Source: Lysinibacillus sp. FSL W8-0992 (GTDB taxonomy: Bacteria; Bacillota; Bacilli; Bacillales_A; Planococcaceae). From it: a stretch of DNA of 64,000 nucleotides. The DNA lies in assembly GCF_038008685.1 (NCBI RefSeq), contig NZ_JBBOZQ010000001.1:3844001-3908000 (forward strand), read 5' to 3'. Positions 44,459 to 53,890 of the stretch are shown here, piece by piece (position 1 is the first letter of the stretch; each line of letters starts with the position of its first letter). The notes beneath the pieces were generated by a model. It saw nothing but the letters and a program-made list of their open reading frames with translations, searched no databases and was not told the DNA's origin. The position numbers were made by a program, and so were the translations under genes.

Positions 44459-44804
44459 TTACAATCCCCCTAACTCGATCAATCGCTTCTTCCTCTGTTG
44501 CATCCATCATCCACGGACCTAAACCTGAAAATTGAAATACTTTTCGCATTGTCGGCGATGGATTCAATAAAATTGTTCTTCCAGCCACTGCCTCTAATTC
44601 ACGCATCCGACCAAGCACAAGGCCTACACCCGAACTATCCATAAACGATAGTCGCTCGAAATTCCAAATGATGGTCGTTACAGCGCCTTGAAAAATTGCT
44701 GTAGAAATTTTAGCCCGAATTTGCTCAACTGCATGATGATCGAGCTCACCAAATAAACGTATAACCACTGTCTCTCTCGTTACCATTTCTAATTGAAAAT
44801 GCAT
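44451..44804 (-). CDS. spoIIAA: Anti-anti-sigma factor SpoIIAA
   Basis: The 117-aa STAS protein has GELDHH near the N-terminus and the phosphorylated serine in SFMDSSGVGLVLGR. The start at 44804 is chosen because GGAGG is eight bases upstream and it matches the usual length; an in-frame ATG at 44834 would lie inside the sigma-H promoter. It heads the spoIIA operon, and no dacF gene precedes it. Confidence 0.95.
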   Translation of the reverse strand: MHFQLEMVTRETVVIRLFGELDHHAVEQIRAKISTAIFQGAVTTIIWNFERLSFMDSSGVGLVLGRMRELEAVAGRTILLNPSPTMRKVFQFSGLGPWMMDATEEEAIDRVRGIVNG

Positions 44805-44825
44805 GAACATCGCCTCCTCCTCGTG

Positions 44826-44855
44826 CAATTCCACATTCCATATAACAAATCCTTG
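44826..44855 (-). promoter_or_regulatory. Sigma-H-type promoter of spoIIA
   Basis: Minus strand: CAAGGATTT, 12-base spacer, GTGGAATTG, close to the sigma-H consensus RNAGGAWWW-N11-12-RNNGAATWW. It lies 22 bases before the spoIIAA start, as expected for the sigma-H-driven spoIIA operon. Confidence 0.65.
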
Positions 44856-45042
44856 CTGTTGACATAACTAGTGCCAAGTCCCTCGAAATAGTGTAAAATC
44901 GACATTCTTATTGCTTTTAGGTTAAGTGCAGTATGGGATAATTAAGAAGGTTTTAAACGTGGTCTACATTTTTTGTAAGTGTAACTGCGTAGGAGGCTTT
45001 TATATGTAGGTAATTGGTAAAATAGTTGCCGAACAACAAAAG

Positions 45043-45084
45043 AAAAAAGTGTTAGATTGACTGCAGTCAATCTAACACTTTTTT
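45043..45084. terminator. Perfect 42-nt palindrome, repeat copy 2 (terminator-like)
   Basis: AAAAAAGTGTTAGATTGA, CTGCAG, and the exact complement: every base pairs. It follows GAACAACAAAAG, a flank shared with the copy at 61478. It could end the drm-pdp transcript. Confidence 0.85.
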
Positions 45085-45094
45085 GCAATGTCGT

Positions 45095-45230
45095 TGATAA
45101 TTTACTAAGGAGGACGCTTTCCACGGGCACACTGTAAGCCACAACCGTCGCTATCGCTTCACCAGTTGCGTCTTGCATGCCTCCCGCAGAAGTATACGCC
45201 TCCGCTACCATCAACTAGCGTATTCTGTTT
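45095..45230. repeat. Intergenic repeat-like element
   Basis: GC-richer segment with GGACGCTTTCCACGGGC, CTGTAAGCC, TGCGTCTTGC and CTCCCGCAGAAGTATACGCC, phrases of an interspersed intergenic element I recall from bacilli. Ends GGAGG-ACGC and TACGCCTCC are roughly inverted. A short frame across it (44942-45214, minus) is not credible as a gene. Confidence 0.5.
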
Positions 45231-45235
45231 TTTAT

Positions 45236-46486
45236 TTATGCAATTGTATAAGCTTGCTGTACTTTATCGACTGTTTCCTCATTGATTTCACTGTTTGAAT
45301 ACAGATAAGCAATCGTTTCACCAGCCGTTACACGGTCACCTTTTTTTGCGACTAGTTGAATACCCGCATCATAATCTAGTGCGGATTCCTTCGTTAAGCG
45401 ACCTGCACCAAGACTAACGCTTGCCTCACCAATCATTAATGCATTAATAGACTCTACAACGCCTTCTGACGCTGCTGTTACCGCAATCTTATGAGCCGTG
45501 TCATTTTGCACAATATCCGCTAAATCTCCGCCTTGTGCCACTATAAATTCCTCAAACTTAGCCGCTGCAGATCCGTCCTCTAACACTTTCTTAACTGCCG
45601 CTACTGCTGTTGCTTCATCCACTCCAGCTGCAATCTGATACATAAGTGAAGAAATAATGATGCACTCCTCAAATAAATCAGCGTGCGTCTCCTCTAAACG
45701 ACCACTTAGTAAGGCATATGCCTCCACTACTTCAAGCTTATTACCAATCATTTTTCCGAGTGGATTATCCATATCACTAATATGTGCGACTACTTTACGT
45801 CCTAGTTTTTCACCAATCGCTGTCATCGCCTCAGCTAATTTTTTAGCTTCTTCTTCAGTTTTCATAAATGCGCCAGAACCACATTTGACATCTAACACAA
45901 TGCCATCTGCGCCACTTGCAATTTTTTTACTCATAATAGACGCAGCAATTAACGGAATAGAATCGACAGTACCCGTTACATCACGCAATGCATAAAGTTT
46001 TTTGTCTGCTGGCACGAGATTACCCGTTTGACCAGCAACAGCAATTTTATGTTTATTGACATTATCAATAAATTCTTGTGAAGACAGCTCTGTTTTTAAG
46101 CCTCGAATCGATTCTAGTTTGTCAATTGTACCACCTGTAATACCAAGGCCTTTACCACTAAACTTCGCCACTGGAATGCCTAGTGAAGCAATAATCGGTG
46201 TTACGATTAACGTTACTTTGTCACCAACACCACCTGTTGAATGTTTATCAATTTTAAAGCCTTCGATCGAAGTTAAATCAATGACATCTCCTGATTCAAT
46301 CATTGCCTTCGTTAAATAAAAAGTTTCTTCATCTGTCATGCCAATTAAGCGAATGGCCATTAGCAAAGAGCTTGCCTGATAATCTGGAATAGAACCTGTT
46401 GTATAGCCTTCAACAAAGTATTGAATTTCTGCCTGTGAAAGCTCCTTACCTTGTTTTTTCTTTTCAAATAGTTGCACCATATTCAT
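45236..46486 (-). CDS. pdp: Pyrimidine-nucleoside phosphorylase
   Basis: The 416-aa cytoplasmic enzyme splits uridine, thymidine and deoxyuridine into base and (deoxy)ribose-1-phosphate. KHSTGGVGDK, GLGITGGTIDKLE and LVPADKKLYALRDVTGTV are diagnostic. About 15-18 residues shorter at the C-terminus than B. subtilis Pdp. It follows drm after 13 bases with AGGAGG; drm then isomerises the sugar phosphate. Confidence 0.96.
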   Translation of the reverse strand: MNMVQLFEKKKQGKELSQAEIQYFVEGYTTGSIPDYQASSLLMAIRLIGMTDEETFYLTKAMIESGDVIDLTSIEGFKIDKHSTGGVGDKVTLIVTPIIASLGIPVAKFSGKGLGITGGTIDKLESIRGLKTELSSQEFIDNVNKHKIAVAGQTGNLVPADKKLYALRDVTGTVDSIPLIAASIMSKKIASGADGIVLDVKCGSGAFMKTEEEAKKLAEAMTAIGEKLGRKVVAHISDMDNPLGKMIGNKLEVVEAYALLSGRLEETHADLFEECIIISSLMYQIAAGVDEATAVAAVKKVLEDGSAAAKFEEFIVAQGGDLADIVQNDTAHKIAVTAASEGVVESINALMIGEASVSLGAGRLTKESALDYDAGIQLVAKKGDRVTAGETIAYLYSNSEINEETVDKVQQAYTIA

Positions 46487-46499
46487 GGAAAATTCCTCC

Positions 46500-47681
46500 T
46501 TATTTTAAATCATTTAAGAAACTTTTACCGAATGGTGGTGCTTCTACATTGAAGTTTTCAGCGACAGTTGCGGCAATATCTGCAAAAGTCTCACGTAGAG
46601 CTAGCTCGCTACCACCTTTAAAACGTGGTGAATAGATAATTAGTGGTACGTATTCACGTGTATGATCTGTGCCAGGGAATGTCGGATCATTTCCGTGGTC
46701 AGCTGTAATCATAAGTAAGTCATCTTCTGTCATTGCCTCTAAAATTTCAGGAAGGCGTGCATCAAATTCTTGTAGGGCATTGCCATAGCCAAGTGGATCA
46801 CGACGATGTCCAAAATTCGCATCAAAATCTACTAAATTTAAGAAGCTTATCCCGTGGAAATCACGTCGTGCAACCTCTGCAAATTGGTCCATGCCGTCCA
46901 TATTATTTTTTGTACGAACTGCATCAGTAACCCCTTCACCATTGAAAATATCTGAAATTTTACCGATAGCGATTACATCTAATCCTGCATCCATTAATGC
47001 ATTCATCGTTGTGCGACCAAATGGCTTTAACGCATAATCATGACGATTTGGCGTACGCGTAAAGTTACCTGGTGTACCGATAAATGGTCGTGCTATAACG
47101 CGTCCTACTAAGTACTCTGGCTGCAATGTTAATTCACGTGCAATTTCGCAAATTTTATAAAGTTCTTCAAGTGGAATGATTTCTTCATGTGCAGCAATTT
47201 GTAATACAGGATCAGCAGATGTGTAGACAATGATTGCCCCTGTGTCCATATGTTCTTGCCCAAAATCATCAATCACTTGTGTGCCACTTGCTGGCTTATT
47301 ACATAGTACTTTTCGGCCTGTACGTTGTTCAAGCTCCGCAATAAGTTCAGCGGGGAATCCTTCTGGGTACACTTTAAATGGTTTATCGATGTTAAGACCC
47401 ATAATCTCCCAGTGACCTGTCATTGTGTCTTTCCCAACAGATGCTTCCTGCATTTTACCGTAGTATGCTTTTGGCGCATCCACTGCTTGCATTCCTTGAA
47501 GCGCCTCAATATTTGCTAAGCCAAACGATTCCATAACGGGCATTGTAAGCCCATTCATTTTTTCAGCGATATGGCCTAATGTATGTGCGCCTACATCTCC
47601 GAATTTAGCTGCGTCTGGTGCCTCACCAATCCCAACTGAATCCATTACAACGACATGGATTTTTTTAAATGGTTTATTCAT
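46500..47681 (-). CDS. drm: Phosphopentomutase
   Basis: The 393-aa alkaline-phosphatase-superfamily enzyme (also called deoB) interconverts (deoxy)ribose-1- and 5-phosphate. Metal-binding [12 protein letters not shown], the phospho-Thr site KDTMTGHWE, and [18 protein letters not shown] are intact. First gene of drm-pdp; the purine phosphorylase gene found between drm and dacF in B. subtilis is replaced by pdp. Confidence 0.97.
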   Translation of the reverse strand: MNKPFKKIHVVVMDSVGIGEAPDAAKFGDVGAHTLGHIAEKMNGLTMPVMESFGLANIEALQGMQAVDAPKAYYGKMQEASVGKDTMTGHWEIMGLNIDKPFKVYPEGFPAELIAELEQRTGRKVLCNKPASGTQVIDDFGQEHMDTGAIIVYTSADPVLQIAAHEEIIPLEELYKICEIARELTLQPEYLVGRVIARPFIGTPGNFTRTPNRHDYALKPFGRTTMNALMDAGLDVIAIGKISDIFNGEGVTDAVRTKNNMDGMDQFAEVARRDFHGISFLNLVDFDANFGHRRDPLGYGNALQEFDARLPEILEAMTEDDLLMITADHGNDPTFPGTDHTREYVPLIIYSPRFKGGSELALRETFADIAATVAENFNVEAPPFGKSFLNDLK

Positions 47682-47814
47682 AATTGTTGCCTCCTAATCT
47701 CACGACTCCATTTTACCAAAAACAAGCTAAAGGATAAAGGTCAGACATCCGACTAAGGTAAATATTTATTCTTTTATACGAAAAGAGACTCGATCCATCG
47801 CTTATTTTTCTATG

Positions 47815-48720
47815 TTAAGCACGTGGATGGTACTGCTTATATACCTCAGAAAGTCTCGTTTTACTAATATGCGTATAAATTTGGGTTGTAGAAATATCTG
47901 CATGACCTAGCATCTCCTGCACTGCACGTAAATCAGCTCCATTCTCTACTAAATGGGTAGCAAACGAATGGCGTAAAGTATGCGGTGTAAGCTCATGCTG
48001 GATGCCTGCCTTTAATGCGTGCTCCTTCATTAATTTCCAACAACCTTGTCTAGTTAAACGTTTTCCACGTTGATTTATAAAAAATGCATCTGTTTTTGGA
48101 TATTTCCCTTGTAATGTTCCTCTTGCGCCATCTAAATAAACACTTAAAGCAGAAAGGGCGCTTTTTCCTAGTGGAATGATGCGTTCTTTGCCGCCCTTTC
48201 CAAATACACGTACAAAGCCCATTGTCAGATGAATATCAGCTAAATCAAGTGCAATCAGCTCACTAATACGCATACCAGAGCCATATAGCAGCTCTAGCAT
48301 CGCCACATCACGAATACCTTGCGGCTTACTGCGGTTCGGCGCTGTCAGTAAAGCTTCTATTTCTTCTATGGAAAGGATATTCGGAAGTTTTTGTTCAATC
48401 GTTGGCATTTCTAAATGGACTGTTGGATCTGATTCTGTTCGCTTTTCTCGAAGTAAAAATTGGTGGAAACTACGAATCGATGAAATATGGCGCGCAACAG
48501 TACGGCTTGTCTTCCCTTGCATACGCAGTTGTTCTAAATGACGTAATATAGTTGTCCGTTCAACATGCCGAAAATCAGTCATCCCTTCAGCTTCTTGCAA
48601 AAAATGTACATAGTTTTCTAAGTCTCGGCGATAGGATGCTAATGTATTAACGGATAATTGCCGCTCTACCTGGATAAAATGGATATAATCCTCTATTGCA
48701 TATTGAAATTCATTCATCAC
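47815..48720 (-). CDS. xerD: Tyrosine recombinase XerD
   Basis: The 301-aa site-specific recombinase resolves chromosome dimers at dif with XerC. The core-binding domain is at 1-90; the catalytic domain has Arg in SGMRISELI, Lys in FGKGGKER, H-x-x-R in PHTLRHSFA, His in LGHADIS and Tyr in TQIYTH. Core-genome synteny with fur and drm makes an integrase of a mobile element unlikely. Confidence 0.95.
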   Translation of the reverse strand: MMNEFQYAIEDYIHFIQVERQLSVNTLASYRRDLENYVHFLQEAEGMTDFRHVERTTILRHLEQLRMQGKTSRTVARHISSIRSFHQFLLREKRTESDPTVHLEMPTIEQKLPNILSIEEIEALLTAPNRSKPQGIRDVAMLELLYGSGMRISELIALDLADIHLTMGFVRVFGKGGKERIIPLGKSALSALSVYLDGARGTLQGKYPKTDAFFINQRGKRLTRQGCWKLMKEHALKAGIQHELTPHTLRHSFATHLVENGADLRAVQEMLGHADISTTQIYTHISKTRLSEVYKQYHPRA

Positions 48721-48841
48721 AACGCCCCCTCACTGTCAATTATTCTCTATTTTAGCACGCCTATAAAAAAAGTGCGAAAGGGCTCACTTCAATCGAATTG
48801 ACTAGTTTAATAGAAAGTCCAAGCATACAAGTGAAAAAACA

Positions 48842-48889
48842 AAAAACTGCCTAATGTAATCTATACGTAAGATTTCATCAGACAGTTTT
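48842..48889 (-). terminator. Terminator after fur
   Basis: Imperfect 18-bp stem: AAACTGTCTGATGAAATCT pairs with AGATTACATTAGGCAGTTT, then T run, directly past the fur stop. Confidence 0.85.
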
Positions 48890-48892
48890 TCG

Positions 48893-49357
48893 TTATTGTT
48901 CTTCATTCGTTTCGTCGGTTTTATCATGACAACGCCAGCAAATACCGTGGAAAGTTAGTCGGTGATCTTTTATAATAAAGTTCCAACGTTTCTCAACAAC
49001 GGCTTCCACATCCTCAAGTAAATCTTCTTGAATTTCATCTACAGCACCGCACTCGATACAAACTAGATGATGGTGGAAATGTGCAGCTCCTTCTTGGCGC
49101 AAATCATAGCGTGATACGCCATCGCCAAAGTTGATTTTGTCGACGATTTTAAGCTCTGTTAGTAATTCTAATGTTCTATAAACAGTAGCCAGACCTATTT
49201 CAGGTGCCTTATCTTTTACTAAAAGATAGACATCCTCTGCACTTAAGTGGTCCTCTTCGTGCTCTAGCAAAACAGCAACTGTTGCTTCTCGCTGCGGCGT
49301 CAGCTTATAACTAGCACTATGCAACTGTTTTTTAATACGATCAATACGGCTTTCCAT
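48893..49357 (-). CDS. fur: Ferric uptake regulator Fur
   Basis: The 154-aa iron-dependent repressor matches B. subtilis Fur closely from MESRIDRIKKQLHSASYKL onward. HFHHHLVC, two CxxC pairs (CIEC, CWRC) and PEIGLATVYRTLELL (recognition helix) are visible. The ATG at 49357 follows GGGGGG; the ATG at 49378 adds seven unrelated residues. Confidence 0.96.
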   Translation of the reverse strand: MESRIDRIKKQLHSASYKLTPQREATVAVLLEHEEDHLSAEDVYLLVKDKAPEIGLATVYRTLELLTELKIVDKINFGDGVSRYDLRQEGAAHFHHHLVCIECGAVDEIQEDLLEDVEAVVEKRWNFIIKDHRLTFHGICWRCHDKTDETNEEQ

Positions 49358-49456
49358 GTGACGCCCCCCTAAACTCATTTCATTATACCAAAGGAGTAAA
49401 TCCTATTACAAGATAGTGAGTAGATTTCAAATGCATTTATGCTTTTAGCTGTTTCT

Positions 49457-49969
49457 TCACTTGAGTACATACGATATTACAATAAACTCAGCAACTATTA
49501 TGATGAAAAAAGCGATAAAATTCAACAAAATTGTCCGTCCATTCATCTTTTTCCCGATTTTTCGCTTCGACCAGGCGGGTACAAGTAAATTACATAATAC
49601 TAGCAACAATATACAATAGATAAGCTGAAATGGAAACCACCAAATCGTATATAGCCAAAACGCCTCAAGTTTTTGCAGTAAAAATACGGAGCTAAATCCA
49701 AAAAAAGTTGCGCGCATCGCGACTGTAACACGTACTAAAACTTTCAAGACACTATGTGTAGCAAGTAACAATACAATTCCGACTGAAGCGGCGACAGGTA
49801 GCACTAAACGAAAAATAGATTGCCTGTCCACATCTGCTAAACGAGGTTCTATAAATAAAATAAAAGGCTCTGCATTCGCCCCTCCAATAATATGAAAGCA
49901 GATGACGCCACAAACGAAGCTCACTGCAACAATTGATGCGTGATAAAATAGAGAAACCGTACGAGACAT
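49457..49969 (-). CDS. spoIIM: Stage II sporulation protein M-like membrane protein
   Basis: The 170-aa protein has five hydrophobic segments and lies between fur and nudF, the place of spoIIM in B. subtilis. The segment FFGFSSVFLLQKLEAFWLY resembles the G-F-x-x-G-F-L motif of SpoIIM. It is shorter than B. subtilis SpoIIM (about 214 aa) and sequence likeness is weak, so the name leans on synteny. SpoIIM forms the engulfment complex with SpoIID and SpoIIP. The ATG at 49969 has AAGGAG at good distance; the ATG at 49975 is too close. Confidence 0.68.
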   Translation of the reverse strand: MSRTVSLFYHASIVAVSFVCGVICFHIIGGANAEPFILFIEPRLADVDRQSIFRLVLPVAASVGIVLLLATHSVLKVLVRVTVAMRATFFGFSSVFLLQKLEAFWLYTIWWFPFQLIYCILLLVLCNLLVPAWSKRKIGKKMNGRTILLNFIAFFIIIVAEFIVISYVLK

Positions 49970-50034
49970 TAGCATGCTCCTTTTCTATCAAGGTTTGTAC
50001 AGCTTATGCTCGTCCGCTTCTATTATGCTAAACT

Positions 50035-50580
50035 TTATTTATCTTGTTGCAATGCAAACCAAAGCACGGCAAACGCTGTCTTAGCGTCATATATACGCCC
50101 ATCAGCGACCATCGCTTGTGCCTCTTCCAACGAAACTTCTAGTAATTCGACAAATTCATCTTCATCTAGTTCTGCGCTATTTTCAATCTGATATAAATCT
50201 GTTCCTACAAATAGATGAATCACTTCATCTGCAAAGCCTGGTGAAGTGGCAAACGCTTGTAAATACTCGAATTGATGTGCACCATAGCCTGTCTCTTCTT
50301 CTAGTTCTCGACGAGCAGTATAAATCGGTTCCTCACCTATTTCAAGTTTACCAGCAGGAATTTCTACAATAGAACGCTCAAGCGCTTTACGATATTGCTC
50401 AACCATAACGAGCTTGCCTTCGTTGGTAATGGCAATGATTGCTACCGCACCTGGATGCTTAATAATTTCACGCTTAGCCGACTTGCCATTTGGTAATGTG
50501 ACATCATCGACCTGTAACTTAACGATTTTCCCATCATAAATTGATGTCGTTTGTGTCGTTCTTTCTTCAAACTTTTTCAT
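50035..50580 (-). CDS. nudF: ADP-ribose pyrophosphatase NudF
   Basis: The 181-aa Nudix hydrolase has the full Nudix box GKLEIGEEP-x-RRELEEETGYG (G-x5-E-x7-REUxEExGU). It cleaves ADP-ribose to AMP and ribose-5-phosphate. The ATG at 50580 fits the family N-terminus and has GAGGTT upstream; longer in-frame starts up to 50781 run back into the divergent reductase gene. Divergent from the aldo/keto reductase, as in B. subtilis yqkG-yqkF. Confidence 0.93.
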   Translation of the reverse strand: MKKFEERTTQTTSIYDGKIVKLQVDDVTLPNGKSAKREIIKHPGAVAIIAITNEGKLVMVEQYRKALERSIVEIPAGKLEIGEEPIYTARRELEEETGYGAHQFEYLQAFATSPGFADEVIHLFVGTDLYQIENSAELDEDEFVELLEVSLEEAQAMVADGRIYDAKTAFAVLWFALQQDK

Positions 50581-50656
50581 TGCCCATAACCTCGCTTGTT
50601 CTTCAGATATGTTCATTGTACCATTACAAGTAGAGAAATCGAAGGAGGGCATTCGT

Positions 50657-51556
50657 ATGAAAAAAAGACAGCTCGGCTCAAGTAATTTATTTATTTCAGA
50701 AATCAGCTTAGGAGGTATGTCTCTTTCGACAAACAAAAATAATGCAGCAGCCATTATCGAAATGGCACTAGATGCTGGCATTAATTACATTGACACAGCA
50801 GATTTATATGATTTTGGTGCCAACGAACAAATTATTGGTACCGTTTTGGGCAAACGTCGACAAGATATGATCGTCGCAACTAAAGTAGGCAATCGTTGGT
50901 CACAAGGTGTGGACGGCTGGCATTGGGATGCCTCCCCTACATATATTAAAGAGGCCGTGCATCAAAGCCTGAAAAGACTAGGTACAGATTACATTGATGT
51001 CTATCAACTACATGGTGGTACGATAGAGGACGATTGGGATGGCATTATTGATACATTTGAAAACTTGAAAAAAGACGGTGTAATTCGAGAATATGGCATT
51101 TCCTCGATTCGACCTAATGTACTAAAACGTTTTTTACCAGCTAGCTCTGCAAAAAGTGTCATGATGCAATATAGTGCGTTAGATCGTCACCCCGAAGAAT
51201 GGCTAGATTTTATTGCCAGTGAAGGTGCTTCGGTAGTAACACGCGGCACCGTTGCAAAGGGCTTATTAACAAATACTTGGAAAGAGCGCTTGCAACGTGT
51301 TAACGGTTATCAAACCTATACACTAGATGAATTAACCATGACATTAACAGACTTAGCAAAACACTATGAAGATTTACATGCATTAGGGCTTGCCTTTAAT
51401 TTGAAGGAACCTACTATTGCTTCAACTGTGATTGGTGCTAGTTCACAGGAACAACTTGTCCAAACACTTACAGCCTACGAAAAAGTCAATTCCATTACTA
51501 ACTTTGACGTAGCTAACAAACTAACAAAAGAAGAACAATACGCAGACCACCGATGA
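50657..51556 (+). CDS. Aldo/keto reductase (YqkF-like)
   Basis: The 299-aa NADPH-dependent oxidoreductase has a TIM barrel with GINYIDTADLYDFG (Asp and Tyr catalytic), Lys in VATKVGN and His in VYQLHGG, plus the C-terminal cofactor loop STVIGASSQEQL. The ATG at 50657 follows GGAGGG by eight bases. Its stop overlaps the VanZ-like gene (ATGA). Substrate unknown. Confidence 0.92.
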   Translation: MKKRQLGSSNLFISEISLGGMSLSTNKNNAAAIIEMALDAGINYIDTADLYDFGANEQIIGTVLGKRRQDMIVATKVGNRWSQGVDGWHWDASPTYIKEAVHQSLKRLGTDYIDVYQLHGGTIEDDWDGIIDTFENLKKDGVIREYGISSIRPNVLKRFLPASSAKSVMMQYSALDRHPEEWLDFIASEGASVVTRGTVAKGLLTNTWKERLQRVNGYQTYTLDELTMTLTDLAKHYEDLHALGLAFNLKEPTIASTVIGASSQEQLVQTLTAYEKVNSITNFDVANKLTKEEQYADHR

Positions 51557-52017
51557 AAAAATGGCTAATTTTACTGCTCCTTTTAGTTATTCTCGCCATT
51601 TCCTCTAGCATGAGCTACGAACAACAGTCTATTATTCCTGAGCTTGAGGAACTTTTGGTCAATAAACCTTTTGAAGCACAACTGTCAGTATTAAAAATTC
51701 CATATTGGAATACAGTCGTGTCTGTTGAGGAGCGGGGCTACTTTGAATTTGTAGAATTTCTAATTCGAAAGTTTACGCATTTTATAGGTTTTGGATGTAT
51801 TGCACTCGGAATCTACTTTGCATGGGGAAAACGGCGTTTTGCCGCGGGCGTCGCCATTGCCCTTACGGCAGTGATTGCGATGCTAGATGAATTCCGCCAA
51901 AGCTTTACACCTGGACGAACAATGAACGGGCAAGATGTCTTAGTAGATACAGCTGGGGCTATTGTTTTTATTAGCATCGCCTTAGCCGTGAAGAAAATAC
52001 GGATGTTTAGAAAATAA
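51553..52017 (+). CDS. VanZ-like family membrane protein
   Basis: The 154-aa membrane protein has an N-terminal TM, then three TM helices with the VanZ signature (RKFTHFIGFGCIALGIYFAW, DEFRQSFTPGR, QDVLVDTAGA). VanZ itself gives low-level teicoplanin resistance; most homologues in bacilli are of unknown role. Translationally coupled to the reductase gene. Confidence 0.88.
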   Translation: MKKWLILLLLLVILAISSSMSYEQQSIIPELEELLVNKPFEAQLSVLKIPYWNTVVSVEERGYFEFVEFLIRKFTHFIGFGCIALGIYFAWGKRRFAAGVAIALTAVIAMLDEFRQSFTPGRTMNGQDVLVDTAGAIVFISIALAVKKIRMFRK

Positions 52018-52049
52018 TTATTTATCGTATATAAGCAAAGGATTTTTAT

Positions 52050-52099
52050 CGGCGATTCTCACGAGTCTACCGGCGATTCCAGGCACTCTATCGGCGATT
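52050..52099. repeat. 21-bp phased array (CGGCGATT at 52050, 52071, 52092)
   Basis: Three CGGCGATT cores exactly 21 bp apart, with CACGAGT between the first two. The reverse complement of the 61,202-61,425 array has the same phrases (ATCGGCGA, CACGAGT, ACCGGCGATTC). Confidence 0.75.
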
Positions 52100-52105
52100 A
52101 ACAAA

Positions 52106-52141
52106 AAAACAGTGAATCTCTCATACGAGATTCACTGTTTT
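52106..52141. terminator. Bidirectional terminator
   Basis: AAACAGTGAATCTC and GAGATTCACTGTTT around TCATAC, with A and T tails; serves the convergent VanZ-like and YqkE-like genes. Confidence 0.88.
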
Positions 52142-52154
52142 TACTAATCTAAGA

Positions 52155-52424
52155 CTAAAACTTAGAGCCTTTATCACCGTACTCGTTTAATAATTCTTCA
52201 AACGATTTGTTTTTCTCACGCTGCTTGCGCTCAAAGGCTAGCTGTGCTTGACGCTCTTCCTCTGCCGCCTGCTCTTTCGCTGATAAATCTTGTTTTGCAG
52301 CTTTTAACTTCGCTAACACATCGCCACCAAGCTGGTCGGCTAATGTCACAGCTTCTTGCTTTGGTAAACTAGCTGTGAAACTATCATCTACACGCTGCTG
52401 TTGTTGTTTTCGTTTTTTTCCCAT
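52155..52424 (-). CDS. YqkE family protein (DUF3886)
   Basis: The 89-aa highly charged, helical protein starts MGKKRKQQQQ and ends FEELLNEYGDKGSKF, a layout seen in the YqkE family near nudF in B. subtilis. Coiled-coil potential in the E/Q/K-rich middle. The ATG at 52424 follows AAGGTG; an ATG at 52463 lies inside the thiolase gene. Function unknown. Confidence 0.82.
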   Translation of the reverse strand: MGKKRKQQQQRVDDSFTASLPKQEAVTLADQLGGDVLAKLKAAKQDLSAKEQAAEEERQAQLAFERKQREKNKSFEELLNEYGDKGSKF

Positions 52425-52446
52425 TACTTTCACCTTCTTACTAACA

Positions 52447-53631
52447 TTAAGGGCGTTGAACAACTGTTGCTACACCTTGTCCACCACCGATACATAATGT
52501 GGCAAGGCCCGTTTTTGCATCACGCTTCTCCATCTCATGTAGAAGTGTGACTAAAATTCGCGCCCCGCTTGCACCAATTGGGTGACCAAGAGCAATTGCT
52601 CCCCCATTTACATTTAGTTTATCATGATTGAAGCTTAGTTCGCGATCTACAGCAATTGATTGTGCCGCAAACGCTTCATTCGCTTCAATTAAATCTACAT
52701 CTACTAAAGTTACATTCGCCTTTGCTAACGCTTTTTTCACCGCAGTTACTGGACCAGTCCCCATAATTGAAGGATCTACGCCAGAGCTCGCATTTGCTGA
52801 AATTTGTGCCATTGGCTTAATCCCTAACTCTAACGCCTTCGCTTTTGACATCACGACAACTGCTGCTGCACCATCGTTAATACCAGAAGCGTTCGCTGCA
52901 GTTACTGAGCCGTCCTTTTTAAATGCAGGGCGCAGCTTTGATAAGGATTCCGCTGTAACACCTGCACGTGGAAACTCATCTTGATTAAAAATAATAGCAT
53001 CGCCTTTTCGTTGAGGAATTTCCACAGCAACGATTTCATCATTAAATTTACCAGCAGCAATAGCTGCTTCTGCACGTTGTTGTGAACGTGCTGCGAAAGT
53101 ATCTTGCTCCTCACGTGTAATTTCATACGCATCACATAAATTTTCCGCAGTAATGCCCATATGATAATCATTAAATGCACACCATAAACCATCATGAATC
53201 ATCGTATCCACGACTTTTTGATCTCCCATGCGGAAGCCTTCACGTGCATTTTTTAATACATACGGTGCTTGGCTCATATTTTCAAAGCCACCAGCTACAA
53301 TGATGTCAGCATCGCCTGCTACAATTGCCTGTGCTGCTAAATGCACTGCTTTTAAGCCTGAGCCACATACTTTATTAATTGTTAAAGCAGGCACTGTATT
53401 TGGTAATCCCGCTGCAATCGATGCTTGACGAGCCGGATTTTGTCCTAGTCCAGCCGATAAAACATTCCCCATGATGACTTCATCGACTTGCTCACCTGCT
53501 ACGCCAGCGCGCGCTAATGCTTCTTTAATAACGATACTTCCAAGAGTTGTTGCCGGCACATCCTTTAATGTTCCTTGGAATGAACCGATTGCAGTACGCA
53601 CGGCACTAACAATCACTACCTCGTTTGTCAT
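52447..53631 (-). CDS. Acetyl-CoA C-acetyltransferase (thiolase)
   Basis: The 394-aa biosynthetic-type thiolase condenses or cleaves acetoacetyl-CoA. The nucleophilic Cys is in [11 protein letters not shown], the second catalytic set is GHPIGASG (His) and CIGGGQG (Cys). The ATG at 53631 has GGGGAG upstream; the in-frame ATG at 53658 does not. A fatty-acid or ketone-body route is likely, but no partner genes adjoin. Confidence 0.94.
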   Translation of the reverse strand: MTNEVVIVSAVRTAIGSFQGTLKDVPATTLGSIVIKEALARAGVAGEQVDEVIMGNVLSAGLGQNPARQASIAAGLPNTVPALTINKVCGSGLKAVHLAAQAIVAGDADIIVAGGFENMSQAPYVLKNAREGFRMGDQKVVDTMIHDGLWCAFNDYHMGITAENLCDAYEITREEQDTFAARSQQRAEAAIAAGKFNDEIVAVEIPQRKGDAIIFNQDEFPRAGVTAESLSKLRPAFKKDGSVTAANASGINDGAAAVVVMSKAKALELGIKPMAQISANASSGVDPSIMGTGPVTAVKKALAKANVTLVDVDLIEANEAFAAQSIAVDRELSFNHDKLNVNGGAIALGHPIGASGARILVTLLHEMEKRDAKTGLATLCIGGGQGVATVVQRP

Positions 53632-53890
53632 AATCATTCTCCCCTTTTCCCCGTTCAAAAATCAACACTGCATGCATATGCTACTAGCAGATAACTATAT
53701 TTTAACAAATATTTTGACGATTTTCGATAACGGAAATAATCGCAGTATTTCAAAGGTTGTTGTAAAATGTTGTCGTGTTTTAAACAAATATAGTTGGGAA
53801 CATTACAATTAAGAAACATGCATTTACCTTATGATAACTTAGGGACGAATGCCTAGACATACAAAGAAACAAGTCGTGGAGGTATTGAAG

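Noticed and set aside
44942-45214. 90-codon minus-strand frame between spoIIAA and pdp
   Set aside because: It runs through a perfect palindrome and an intergenic repeat-like element and has no ribosome site.
47815-48720. Integrase of a mobile island
   Set aside because: Length, motifs and position between fur and drm identify housekeeping XerD; no att-like repeats flank it.
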